Positions 12,701 to 25,100 of a stretch of 64,000 bases of DNA are shown here, in pieces. The notes beneath the pieces are model-generated. The model was not told the origin of the DNA. It saw nothing but the letters and a program-made list of their open reading frames with translations, and searched no databases. Where the stretch lies: contig JAAOOA010000062.1 in NCBI GenBank assembly GCA_012861695.1, positions 248,001 to 312,000 on the forward strand. Direction: 5' to 3'. Made by a program: the position numbers and the translations under genes. This stretch comes from Trematomus loennbergii. Taxonomy: Eukaryota; Chordata; Actinopteri; Perciformes; Nototheniidae. Each line of letters starts with the position of its first letter. Position 1 is the first letter of the stretch.

Positions 12701-15700
12701 CATTCATCCACATCTGTGAAGTAACTAAAGGTATTAAATACATGTAGTGGAGTAGAAGTACACCATTTACCTCGACTTATGTTTTCTGCCAAGCTAAAAG
12801 TACCTCAAAAATAGTCATCAATAATGTATTGAAAAGTTATTTGGCTGATTTGTTTTATATTGGCTCAGCCAGGTTATATGGGATGCCCAGTCTACGTACA
12901 GATGGGTCACTCATTTTGAAATATTAAACTTAGTTTTCTTTTCTAACATTTTTCATCCTCATGTAGAATGCTATTACGAAACACACATTTGGTTGTTTAT
13001 AGCATAAAGAACATCTGATTTAATGTGAGGTAGGGAAATAATCATTTGAGTATAAGTATGTGTATATAAATATGTAATTTACAACAGCTGTAAGATGCTT
13101 GAAAATGCACCTTGAAAATGCTTGAAGTGTGCTTGAATTTGACTTTGGAAAAGGTGTAAGAACCCTGTATAGAGATCGGGGGGCCTAACTAACACAAATG
13201 TCTAGCCTTATGTCTAATTGTGGTGGATATATTTCATCTTTTTACCTGCTAAAGGGATGTTGAAAACATTTACATCGCTCTCTGCAGTCACTCATAACGT
13301 TTTGTTTTTCAATAAAATCATATATTCATGAAATCTTATATTGATATATCATGACATACAATAACAACAATATTTCCAAAAAAATTAAGTTGGTAAAACA
13401 AGCACGTACTCATTCATCAAGAAATATTTTAAAGGAATATCATTTGAGATTGCGCTTTGGTTATTGCATCACTTTATGTGTCTGCGTGTAAACAGTCAGT
13501 GAACAACTGGAAATATTTCGTAAAACGTGTCATTTTCACTTAAGATATTAAATATATAAGAAAATACTTATGTTAATAAATCAAATGTTACTTTAAGCAT
13601 TGCTGTTCATCAAACTGTAGGAACCAATTTAAGCATTGCGTCCTCTGCAGGTGTTCACAAGCCATTGTAAAGAACAGAAACAATGTCCTGACGTGTCCCT
13701 CAGACTGGACTCTTTCGGCAGCTGCCATGTTTATGTTCCATGTCCTTGTTTTGTGTTTACACAGCTGTGTGGTTTGCAGTCACTGTGTGTGTCACCAGCT
13801 GACACATTACCCTCCACCTTCACACTGTCTGTGACGTAGCCCCGACAGTCTGGAGTCATTATGGCCTGTTATCACTCAGCAAAACTGTTGTTTTCTGGGG
13901 GCTAACTCAAGAAGTTCAGGAACTCCCTGCTCATCCTACATCACAGACAAGGTTCAAGGTTCTTTATTTAGTCATACGAACATAGCTACAATGTAGTTAT
14001 GCCGATTAAATTCTTAGGTCACAGGCTTCTCCAACAGAGCAACACAAAACACAGATAAACAGACAAATATAGTGCAAGTAAATAGTAAATACAAAAAGAA
14101 AAATAGTTTAAAAAAGTGAAATAGTGCAATAACAGTCTACATGCAAGTTATTGGAATATGATATATTAGGTAAATAGATCAATAATTTCTAAGTAGTTCA
14201 ATCATTTTAAAGTAGCAGCCAGATAAATATTGTGGATGTTGTTTCAACAGTTCAGTGTTTAACCTGTTAACCCCCGAGCCTGTTTTCCAGGTCTCAGGCT
14301 CGAAAATGACATTTCCAGAACAAATAACCATAACTACACTTCTAAAAGGGGAAAATGAATAATCTTTTTTTCAAAGTAATGATAAACCTGTGAGTTGGAT
14401 GTAGAAAAGTCAGAATCAATATAGATGTGTTTTATTTTAAAGAAAATTCAGATTGAACATAGTAAAAAAACTGTAAATTATAGTGTCCGTCCAAAAAATA
14501 TTTTTTACTTATAGTGAAAACTACCCTTGGATGACGGTAAGGTAGACTAAAAGCTTTAGGAATCCAAAGTACAACATATAAGTACCCTGTATCAAGATTG
14601 ATACAAAACAAGTGACATTTTACCTTTTTTTTAGAGCGATATAGCAACAAAAAAAACACTTCTGGGGTCATTTGGGTGGATTTGACATATCTCTGGCCCC
14701 CCTTGGTCGATTTGATGATTGACATCTCTTTTTAACCGTCAGAGCCAATGGAATCGAGGGAAAGTTCCTCACACACACAGGTTACCAAATAAGGAGTGAG
14801 ATTGACGCGTAGCCAAAACCGGAGCTGCGACACACTCTGGTGGCTACCATTAGCAGCTAATTTTTATTCTCCGATTTTTGCATAAAAATTGAATTATGGA
14901 TTATCAATAATTTTTTCAAAGTGACACACATTGGATTAACCTTCAGCCGCGTTTTTTCTCGTTTTAATGATATTGAACACGACTTTTGATCAGCGTGCAG
15001 CTGCCGTACCAGGCCGTGATGCAGCCAGTCAGGATACTCTCTATGGTGCACCTGTAGAAGGTCAGGATCCTCTCTATGGTGCACCTGTAGAAGTTGCAGA
15101 GTATCCTGGAGTCCATGTTGAACCTCCTCAGCCTGCGGAGGAAGAAGAGCCACTGTCGAGCTTTTTTGGTGATGGTGGTAGTGTGAAGAGTCCATGGGTG
15201 TTTCTCAATGTCGAGTACGCTTGCTTGGTAGCACATGTCTTCCGAGTCACTTGCTTCAGAAGCGAGGCAAGCATACTTCCTGGCATTCGGAAAACGAAGA
15301 GTGGAACAGGCGAGCAAGTGTGCAGGTGTGCGTCATATGAGAGCATTACATATGAGCATTACATATTATATATATGAGCATTACATATGAGCATTACATT
15401 TTTTGCAACAGATTTTGGGGAAAGTGGTCCGTGCGCAAAGCATTGTGGGGATTTTAAGACCAGAGTCTACTAGGGCTGTCCCGAATACCATTTTTCGGGC
15501 TCCGGATATACGGTAGTAATCAGCAGCAAATATTCGGCCCGGGGGGGGGGGGCGGCGGCGTAGTAATCAGCAGCAAAGCGCTTCAACACGAGTATTTCGG
15601 TGTATTCACGGCATTCATTTTGTTATTCTACAGTATTGTTGTTTTATAGTTATTTGTTAATGTAACCCAATTTGTGTTCTTTGAAATTGAAAAGGATATC

Positions 15701-18700
15701 GCATTGTGTTTGTTACTTTCGTTGCAGTTGTATGTCTTAAGTGTAATTTGGCTTGGCTTCCTATTTATGGCCATGCTTTTATTTTGAAGGAGAGTTAGCG
15801 CAGTTGACAGAAAGTTGTTCTTGCTTTGGAAACAACGTGACGGAGATTAACGGAGAAAAGTAATATCTACATATAAAGACGGAGAAAGTAAACGATAATG
15901 TTTATGGTTAAGTGTTAGCACCCCCCAAAGAGGCACAAGCTCTTACGTTGATATTGGAGATTTCAATCAATTCAATTTGAAAATAAAACAGGGAAAAAAC
16001 AAACAAAACGAATATCCGAATAACGAAATTGAAACCCGAATAGGACTCCAACGAACGAATATTCGGATATTCGGGTACAGCCCTAGAGTCTACGCATGTG
16101 CAGCCTCGAAATTTCTCCAAACGAAGTGCGCCGGACTCGGTAGAATTCCAAGTATGCTGGACATTGGAACAGTCCTTCGGCGGCACTCGATGACGTAGTA
16201 TGCTTGAAATAGTGGCTCTGGAGCAGCTTTACTCGAGATTGAGAAACACCCTGTGTCAGGTCCTCAGTGATGTGGACACCGAGGAACCTGAAGCTGCTGA
16301 CTCTCTCCACCGTAGTCCCATTGATGGGCGATGGGGGCGTGTCCCTCTCCCTGCTGCTTCCTGTAATCCACAATCAGCTCCTTGGTTTTGCTGACGTTGA
16401 GATGGAGGTTGTTATCCTGGCACCAAGATGTCAGGTTTTCGACCTCTTCTCAGGACGCCGTCTCATCGCCGTCGGTGATCTGGCTGATGACGGTCGTGTC
16501 ATCAGCAAACTTCACGATTTGAGCGGCTCTGGTGTTGAGGATCAGGGTGGAGGATGTGATGTTTCCCACCCGTACTGCCTGGGGTCTGCCCGTCAGGAAG
16601 TTCAGAATCCAATCACAGACGGCGCTGTTGAGCCAGAGGTCTCTGAGCTTGATGGCCAGCTTGGAGGGCACAATGGTGTTGAAAGCTGAACTGTAGTCAA
16701 TGAACAGCATTCTCACATATGTGTTCCTCGGGTCCAGGTGTGAGAGGGCAGTGTGGATGGTGAGGGCTATGTCGTCGTCTGTGGACCTGTTTGCTCTGTA
16801 GGCAAACTGCAGGGGTCCAGAGAGTCAGGGAGGGAGGAGGTGATGAAGGTTTTGACTAACCGCTCAAAGCACTTCATTATGATGGAAGTGAGTGCTACTG
16901 GGCGGTAGTCGTTGGGGCGTTGATTAGGGATTGTTCGTACAGAAACCTTGTGTACCACGTCATCGATGCATTTCCCAATGTAGCAGATGACCGTGTCCGT
17001 AGATGCAAAGCAATCCTGCAGTGCTGAATCTGACTCCTCACTCAATCATTGTAGTGTCATTAGGCGCTTTCACACCAAGTACTTTGCCGTACTTAGTTCT
17101 GATGAACTAAAGAGCAGATCGCGTTCACACCGGGATAAGTCCCTGAGGGAGGATTAGGCAAAGGAAGCTGCTTACGTCACTTCTTCTTCTGCTTTGGGTT
17201 TACTGGCAGGCCGCAAACAAGTTCACGGCATATACTGCCACCCGAAGTCCCCCGGCCGGCAGAAGAAGACGAAGTGACGCCAGCGGCTCATTTGCGTAAT
17301 CTTCCCTCGGGGAACTTATTCCGGTGTGAACGCGATCTGTACTAAGTGCCCTGGGGTAATAAGTGCCGGGGCACTAAGTACGGCAAAGTACTTGGTGTGA
17401 ACACGGCTAATGTCCCAGTATATGTCCTCTAAACCAGGGGTGTCAAACTCAATTTCATCGCGGGCCACATTCGCATAAAGGTTGCACTCAAAGGGCCGGT
17501 TGTAACTATATAATATATATATATATATATATCAGGACTGTCTCAGAAAATTAGAATATTGTGATAAAGTTCTTTATTTTCTGTAATGCAATTAAAAAAA
17601 CAAAAATGTCATACATTCTGGATTCATTACAAATCAACTGAAATATTGCAAGCCTTTTATTATTTTAATATTGCTGATTATGGCATACAGCTTAAGAAAA
17701 CTCAAAAATCCTATCTCTAAATATTAGAATATCATGAAAAAGTATACTAGTAGGGTGTTCAACGAATCACTTGAATCGTCTAATTAACTCGAAACACCTG
17801 CAAGGGTTTCCTGAGCCTTGAAAAACACTCAGCTTGGTTCAGTAAACTAAATCACAAGTATGGGGAAGACTGCTGATCTGACTGCTGTCCAGAGGACCGT
17901 CATTGACACCCTCCATCAGGAGGGTAAGACACAAAAAGAAATTTCTCAAAGAGCAAGCTGTTCACAGAGTGCAGTTTCAAAGCACATCCACAAAAAGTCT
18001 GTTGGAAGGGGGAAATGTGGCAGGAAACGCTGCACAACCAAGAGAGATGACCGCAGCCTTAACAGCATTGTGAAGAAGAGTCGCTTCCAGAATTTGGGGG
18101 AGCTTCAAAGACAGTGGACTGAAGCTGGAGTCCAGGTATCAAAAGTCACTGTTCACAGGCGTGTCCGGGAAATGGGCTACAATAGCCGTATTCCCATGGT
18201 CAAGCCACTTCTGAACTCAAGACAACGGAAGAGGCGTCTGACTTGGGCTAAGGAAAAGAAGCACTGGACAGTTGCACAGTGGTCCAAAGTCCTCTTTTCA
18301 GACGAAAGCAAGTTTTGTATTTCATTTGGAAGTCAAGGCGCCAGAGTCTGGAGAAAGGCTGGAGAGGCGCAAAATCCAAGTTGCTTGAAATCCAGTGTGA
18401 AGTTCCCACAGTCAGCGATGGTTTGGGGAGCCATGTCAGCTGCTGGTGTTGGTCCACTGTGTTTCATCAAGCCCAGAGTAAATGCAGCTGTGTACCAAGA
18501 GATTTTAGAGCACTACATGCTTCCGTCTGCTGAAAAGCTCTATGGAGATGAGGAATTCATTTTCCAGCATGATCTGGCACCTGCCCACAGTGCCAAAACC
18601 ACCAGTAACTGGTGTACTGACCATGGCATTACTGTCCTCGATTGGCCTGCAAATTCCCCTGACCTGAACCCCATAGAGAATATGTGGGGTATTGTGAAGA

Positions 18701-19138
18701 AGAAGCTGAAAGACACCAGACCCAACAATGCTAATGAGCTAAAGGCCGCTATTGAAGCATCCTGGGCATCCATAACACCTCAGCAATGCCACAGGCTGAT
18801 TGCCTCCATGCCACGCCGCATTGATGCAGTAATCCGTGCAAAAGGATTCCCAACCAAGTACTGAGTGCATTAATGGACATTTTCAAATGTTTGATTGTGT
18901 TTTGCTGTTATAAATCTTTTTTTTTTACTTGGTCTGAGGAACTATTCTAATTTTTTGAGATAGGATTTTTGAGTTTTCTTAAGCTGTATGCCATAATCAG
19001 CAATATTAAAATAATAAAAGGCTTGCAATATTTCAGTTGATTTGTAATGAATCCAGAATGTATGACATTTTTGTTTTTTTAATTGCATTACAGAAAATAA
19101 AGAACTTTATCACAATATTCTAATTTTCTGAGACAGTC

Positions 19139-19181
<43 letters not shown>

Positions 19182-22100
19182 ATTATATATATATATATAT
19201 AAAATAATGTATTATTGCCTCTGAATTGGATTATTATCGGATAGGATAATAACTTGGTATTTAAATACGTCTGAAAGCAGAAGTCCAGGGCAAATAATTA
19301 CAAGTCTCTTCAGTGCGCATGTCACAAAACAAGATGCATTGTGGGACATGTAGTTTTGGGCAACATGCTTCTGTATGGCATGTAACCGTATAATAAACGT
19401 ATTATATTCTTTGCAAGCTCTTGCGGGGCCACATAAAATGAAGTCGTGGGCTGGATTTTGCCCCCGGGCCTTGAGTTTGAGACCCCTGCTCTAAACCCAC
19501 TCTGCTTGTTCTTCTACAGATGCTGGCAAGTCCACCATTGGCGGACAAATCATGTGAGTCGTGGTCTTCCTTTTTTTGGTTCATCGCCTTTTCTTATATT
19601 GAGCAGAGTTTCTTTCAACACAACAGAGCTTTGACCTTTTGTATATTTCTCTGTTGTCCTCACAGGTATCTGACAGGCATGGTAGAAAAGAGAACCTTGG
19701 AGAAGTACGAGAGAGAAGCCAAGGAGAAGAACAGGGAAACCTGGTGAGTGGCTCCCTGCTGTCTGAACCATCAGGCTCTTGTATTGTTTCTTCAACATGG
19801 AAATATACTCTATGCTGAAATAAAATGTGAACGCCAACTAGGTATACTTAAGATTTGATTGTTAATTGTTATTTTTCAGCCATGTGTACAGCTAGCTGTT
19901 AGCTCATCTTTGGTGTTCATTATAGATATATCCATAATATTGTGTACATGACAAACTTTAGAAATCATCTCAGGTTTCCCACATGTGACCAAATCACTTT
20001 TCTGTCTCCAAGGTATCTGTCCTGGGCTTTAGACACCAACCAAGAGGAGAGGGACAAAGGAAAGACGGTGGAGGTGGGCCGAGCGTACTTTGAGACGGAC
20101 AAAAAGCACTTTACCATCCTAGACGCACCAGGCCACAAAAGCTTTGTCCCCAACATGATTGGAGGAGCGTCACAGGCCGACCTTGCTGTTCTGGTGAGTT
20201 CACAGGAGGACCACATGTTGGAACATCACAGCAAAACCTGGCTTGTAGCCTTTTTCTACCCAGGAGTGTTGGGCTGCGGTTGAATAGTCATTGAAGTGTC
20301 ATCCATTATGAGAGCTGTTCAAATTCCCTGAATGATAAATATAACAGCACTAAGGAGTGGTGCAGGAGATGAAGCATTGAAGCACCTTTCCTGCTTCCTT
20401 TCTCATCTCCTTTAGCATGGGAAACTCTGGAACAACATTACCAAAGAAAAGTAGATACAACTGTCTCACAATTCCTTTCAGCAGGAACATTCAAATAGAC
20501 ACACAATTCAACCATCAATCAGCCTTCACTGTTTAATTGACACTCTTGAAAAATGAAATCCACAATTTTTAACCTGTTGAAGCGTCATCTGCAGGAAACA
20601 GCGTCTGAGGGCTTCTTAATATTTAATAAACTATGAATGTTTTATATCCATGTAACGGGAAGAAACTCAGCTAACTGATAATTTTTATTTATTTTTGCAA
20701 AAAAAAACACAAAGCTAACGCCAAGCCTCTGAATTAGCTGCGAGCGAAAAAATCTTAAGGCCGTTATTACAGAACTCTAGCTATACCGATCGATATACTT
20801 ATTGGATCTGCACAAACAAGCTTAGATAACATCCTGAGAGTCCACAGATTATAGAAATATAAGTATCATCACTGAGCGATCAGAACTCGTGACAGGGGAA
20901 GCAAATACAGACAACACACAACGTAGCTTTAGGTAGCAAAACATGGAGATATGCTCACCTTAACTGTTATTCTGATCAAAAGTCGTGTTCAATATCATTA
21001 AAACGAGAAAAAACGCGACTGAAGGTTAATCCATAGGTTATAGCAATGTGTCTGTCACTTTGAAAAAATGATTGATAATCCATAATTCCATTTTTATGCA
21101 AAAATCGGAGAAGAAAAATTAGCTGCTAATGGTAGCCACCAGAGGTTAGCGCAGCTTCCGGTTTTTCTCTGCGTCTCTCTCACTCCTTATTTGGTAACCT
21201 GTGTGTGTATGTGGAACTTTCCCTCGATTCCATTGGCTCTAGCGGTTAAAAAGAGATGTCAATCAGCAAAATCGACCAAGGGGGGCCAGAGATATGGAAA
21301 ATCCACCCAAATGACCCCAGAAGTGTTTTTTCTTTGCTAAACCTCTCTAAAAAGGTCAAATGTCACTTGTTTTGCATCAATCTTGATACAGGGTACTTAT
21401 ATGTTGTACTTTGGATTCCTAAAGCTTTTAGTCTACTAACCCATCATCCAAGGGTAGTTTTCACTATAAGTAAACAGAATTTTTGGACGGACACTATCAT
21501 TTACAGTTTTTTACTATGTTCAATCTGAATTTTCTTTAAAATAAAAACATCTATATTGATTCTGACTTTTCTACATCCAACTCACAGGTTTATCATTACT
21601 TTGAGAACAAAGATTATTCATTTAACCCTTTTAGAAGGGAAGATATGGTCATTTGTTCTGGGAATGTCATTTTCGAGCCTGAAACCTGAAAAACAGGCTT
21701 GGGGTCTAACAGGTTAAGAGGATTGTTTTTGGTTTGTACACAGATCCTGTAGCTCATGTAGTTTATCACTGAATGTGTCTGACAAATAAAGCTGCTGAGA
21801 TAAATAACTGAAAAAAAGAGTCACATACATGCAGTTTGATTATCTCCATGCTGCTCTGAAAACAGAACCACTAACCAAATGAATGTGTTGTCCCTCAGGT
21901 GATCTCTGCCAGGAAAGGAGAGTTTGAAACTGGTTTTGAGAAGGGTGGGCAGACGCGGGAGCACGCCATGTTAGCCAAAACGGCAGGGGTCAGGCACCTG
22001 ATCGTACTGGTGAATAAAATGGACGACCCTACAGTCAACTGGAGCCTGGAGAGGTGGGCACATTTCTCAAGTAGCTCTTAGTTCATGATTTTATTGGGGT

Positions 22101-25100
22101 TTTAGGCTAACCATGGAAGTTAGCATCGCAAGTTTACCCTCAACTTAAAGCAATGGGAACGGGAAGTGGTAAAATGCTAACTCATTTCTGACATTTATGA
22201 CTCATTCCTGCACCACTGTAGAGGTGCTCTAATATTTTTCCCCCATTTTGTATGCTCACGGCCATATGGAGAAGTGTTGACAGTTACTCTGGATCTATGT
22301 CACACACACACACAGTCTGTTGCCCTCTGTGTTCTCTTCCTGTGACGATGTTGACATGGCTCCTGTTGTTGCTCCCTCAGATATGAGGAGTGTAAGGAGA
22401 AACTCGTGCCATTTTTGAAGAAGGTGGGCTTCAACCCAAAAAAGACATTCACTTCATGCCGTGCTCTGGACTCACAGGGGCCAACCTGAAAGAGCCCACT
22501 GACATGTGCTCCTGGTACATGTGAGTCCACTCTCTACTTTGGAAATTCTTACTTTATTGACTGAAGGTTTTTTTTTTTACTAACTGCTTTTTATATTTGA
22601 TGTTTTTCAGAGGGTTACCATTCATTCCACAATTGGACAGTTTGCCAAGTTTTAACAGATCCACTGATGGGCCAGTCAGGTTGCCCATCGTAGACAAATA
22701 CAAGGTAAGAATGAAGGAGGAGGAGGAAGCACCAGCACCCAAAGCTCTTGAACTGTAACGCCATGTTTGCATGCCCACTGCACCTCGCGGGAGCGCGCAC
22801 AGCGTAAAGCATAAACTCAGACATTTCAATGATTTGTACGGCAAAGTTAGGTTTGGAAACGATATCATTTCCTTTTTGACGGGCATGCATAACACGGAAT
22901 AACACCGGAGCCTCGCTGCGGGGAAAGTTTGGCGCTGTTCTGGGTTTGTTCTAATCTGTCAAAATGACAGACTGCTTTCAGATTTTTCCCTCATAGACGG
23001 AAAATAATCCGTTAACGCGACCAACACTGCTCCTGTGACTGAGCTCTGTAGCAAACTCACTTCCTGTCTGTGATGTAAAGCATGTTTCCTCTCTCTGTAA
23101 CACTCCCTTCTGTCTCCTCAGGACATGGGCACTGTGATTCTGGGCAAACTGGAGTCGGGCTGCATCAGTAAAGCACAGCAGCTCGTCATGATGCCAAACA
23201 GGGTGAGATATCCCACAAGCCTCTGCTTCCATCACATTGAGCTGAGAAAGATGCCAAAATCCAAACTCCTCCCACTCTGATGTAAAACATGACCATTTAT
23301 CTTCCACCATGTTTGTTAACCCTAACCCTGCAGCATACGGTGGAGGTGTTGAGTCTCCTGTCAGATGACGTGGAGACGGACGACGCCGAGCCGGGGGAAA
23401 ACCTGAAGCTGCGGCTGAAGGGCATCGAGGAGGAGGAGATCCTGCCCGGCTTCATCCTGTGTAACGCCGAGAACCTGTGCCACTCCGGGCGCACCTTCGA
23501 CGCCCAGGTCAGTGTCCGAGCAGCTCTAGAGACTCATGCAGTTTGATCCTGAAACAGTGAGCATCACAAGGGTTCCCTCCACATACCAATGGGCACTTTC
23601 CTTTGAATTTCGGAATGTTGACAAAAGAAAAGATCTGTGGCAAACGCAGGTTTATAAAAACGTACACATTTTGTCGAGTAGGCTAATCTCCACACATTAA
23701 CACCATATAAAGATTTATATCGGGCTATAAAGGGACTACATCACAGTCACATGACTTCACAACAACAGAGCTTACACACGGCGGCGTGCGTTGAAGCTTG
23801 CCGGCGGGCATGTCTGACGCTCGACCAACAACCAATCACCTGAATCTTCCGCCCCGGACACACAAGCAGCGGTTTGATTGGCTAGAGCTTGTACTGGCAT
23901 ATGATTTGATTGGCTGACGCTTCCGTCGAAGCTTCAAAAGTAGAACATTGCTCTACTTTTGAAGCGAGCAAAGCTACGCTTTGCTCCCACAATACAGTTC
24001 GGCGAAGCGTGACGTCACACCATTCAAAGTGAATGGGCAGAAGCATTGAAGCTTCAACGCACGCCGCCGTGTGTAAGCTCCGTTAGGCTTTCATATCATT
24101 AAACTCAGCTGGTGCAAGCTTTTTAAAGTTAAAGAATGTTTTTCTCATAACTAATCTTTCCCTTACAGATCGTCATCATTGAACACAAATCCATCATCTG
24201 TCCGGGTTACAACGCCGTGCTTCACATTCACACCTGCATTGAAGAAGTGCAAATTACAGTAAGTCTGACCTAACTGTGCCCCTCCATGGTGACTGAACCT
24301 GATCAGGAACAAGGATTGGTTAGAGACATTTGAACACATTTAGCATGTTGCTAGGATTGTAGCAGTGTGATGTTTTGTATGGATGGTTGTTTAACCTGAG
24401 CATGTGCTGATAATCTGTTCCTCCTGTGTGCAGGCCTTAATCTGTATGGTAGACAAGAAGACAGGAGACAAGAGTAAGACACGACCACGATTCGTCAAAC
24501 AGGACCAAGTCTGCATCGCCCGTCTGCGCACTGCAGGGACCATCTGCCTCGAGACCTTCAAAGACTTTCCTCAGATGGGACGCTTCACCCTACGAGACGA
24601 AGGTACAGCGTCTGCACACAGGTGTTGGGGGCCGGTGGAGTTACACTTTAGGGTCACATTTCACAGGGCCCAGTGCGGTGTCTCCAACTGTCTCTAGTCC
24701 TTAACTCCCAAAAATAGAGATATAGAAAAGTGTCACTAAGACTCTGGTGTATGTTTGATAAATGACTTAAACAAATAACCACAAAATATAGTTTAGTTTT
24801 TTAGGGCGAATGAGAGCAAACTTAGTTCATTCACTTTTTGGTGAACTACACCCCAGCCAGAGCTTTAAGGTCTGCTGACCAGCTGCTGCTGATAGTGCCC
24901 AAGACCAGGCTTAAAACCCGAGGGCACCGAGCCTTCGCAGCAGCTGGCCCTAGGCTCTGGAACACTCTGCCCCTCCATGTGAGGTCGGCCCAGACCCTAG
25001 GGGTATTTAAATCTACTCTTAAGACACACTTCTTCTCTCTGGCCTACTAGTCAGAGCGGAGCACGACTCCTGACTTTTCCCTGTGTTTTTTATATATGTT

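Larger units (their letters stand above)
10830..13167. mobile_element. Large hAT-like element with TIR CAGGGTTC
   Basis: The left end CAGGGTTCGTACGGGTGC pairs with the right end GGTGTAAGAACCCTG. Just inside both ends the motif TGCTTGAAAATG or TGCTTGAATTT is repeated in mirrored orientation. The flanking 8-mers GCTAAAGA and TATAGAGA match at five of eight positions, so the target duplication is decayed. Other repeats are nested inside. It lies in GSPT1 intron 3. Confidence 0.65.
14994..17045 (-). mobile_element. Degenerate non-LTR retrotransposon (LINE) reverse transcriptase, interrupted
   Basis: On the minus strand, fragments read from right to left: [20 protein letters not shown] (about 16910-16850), [20 protein letters not shown] (from 16716), [19 protein letters not shown] with the FADD catalytic box (about 16520-16470), [12 protein letters not shown] (near 16280) and the C-terminal [15 protein letters not shown] region (about 15150-15100). 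Frameshifts separate them and a MITE interrupts at 15196-16251. A short direct repeat at 15020-15095 duplicates [11 protein letters not shown]. It is a dead copy in GSPT1 intron 3. Confidence 0.8.
17533..19141 (+). mobile_element. Complete Tc1-like transposon (about 1.6 kb)
   Basis: Inverted terminal repeats of about 200 bp (17533-17732 and 18942-19141) begin CAGGACTGTCTCAGAAAA and are almost identical along their length. They flank an uninterrupted transposase ORF. The element sits in a TA-dinucleotide tract inside a hAT element, so the TA target duplication cannot be told from the tract. It is the youngest layer of this nest. Confidence 0.93.
17435..19488. mobile_element. hAT element just upstream of GSPT1 exon 4, carrying a Tc1 insertion
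   Basis: The termini CAGGGGTGTCAAACTCAA and TTGAGTTTGAGACCCCTG are flanked by an exact 8-bp duplication CTCTAAAC (17427-17434 and 19489-19496). The arms contain GGGCCACAT-type motifs common in vertebrate non-autonomous hATs. Without the Tc1 insertion it is about 440 bp. Its right end is 31 bp before exon 4. Confidence 0.9.

Noticed and set aside
14967..15377. 136-codon + strand ORF at 15 kb
   Set aside because: It is the reverse shadow of the LINE C-terminus plus MITE sequence.
18248..18773. Antisense and frame-shifted ORFs inside the Tc1 transposase
   Set aside because: They are shadows of the 334-codon transposase frame, which carries the motifs.
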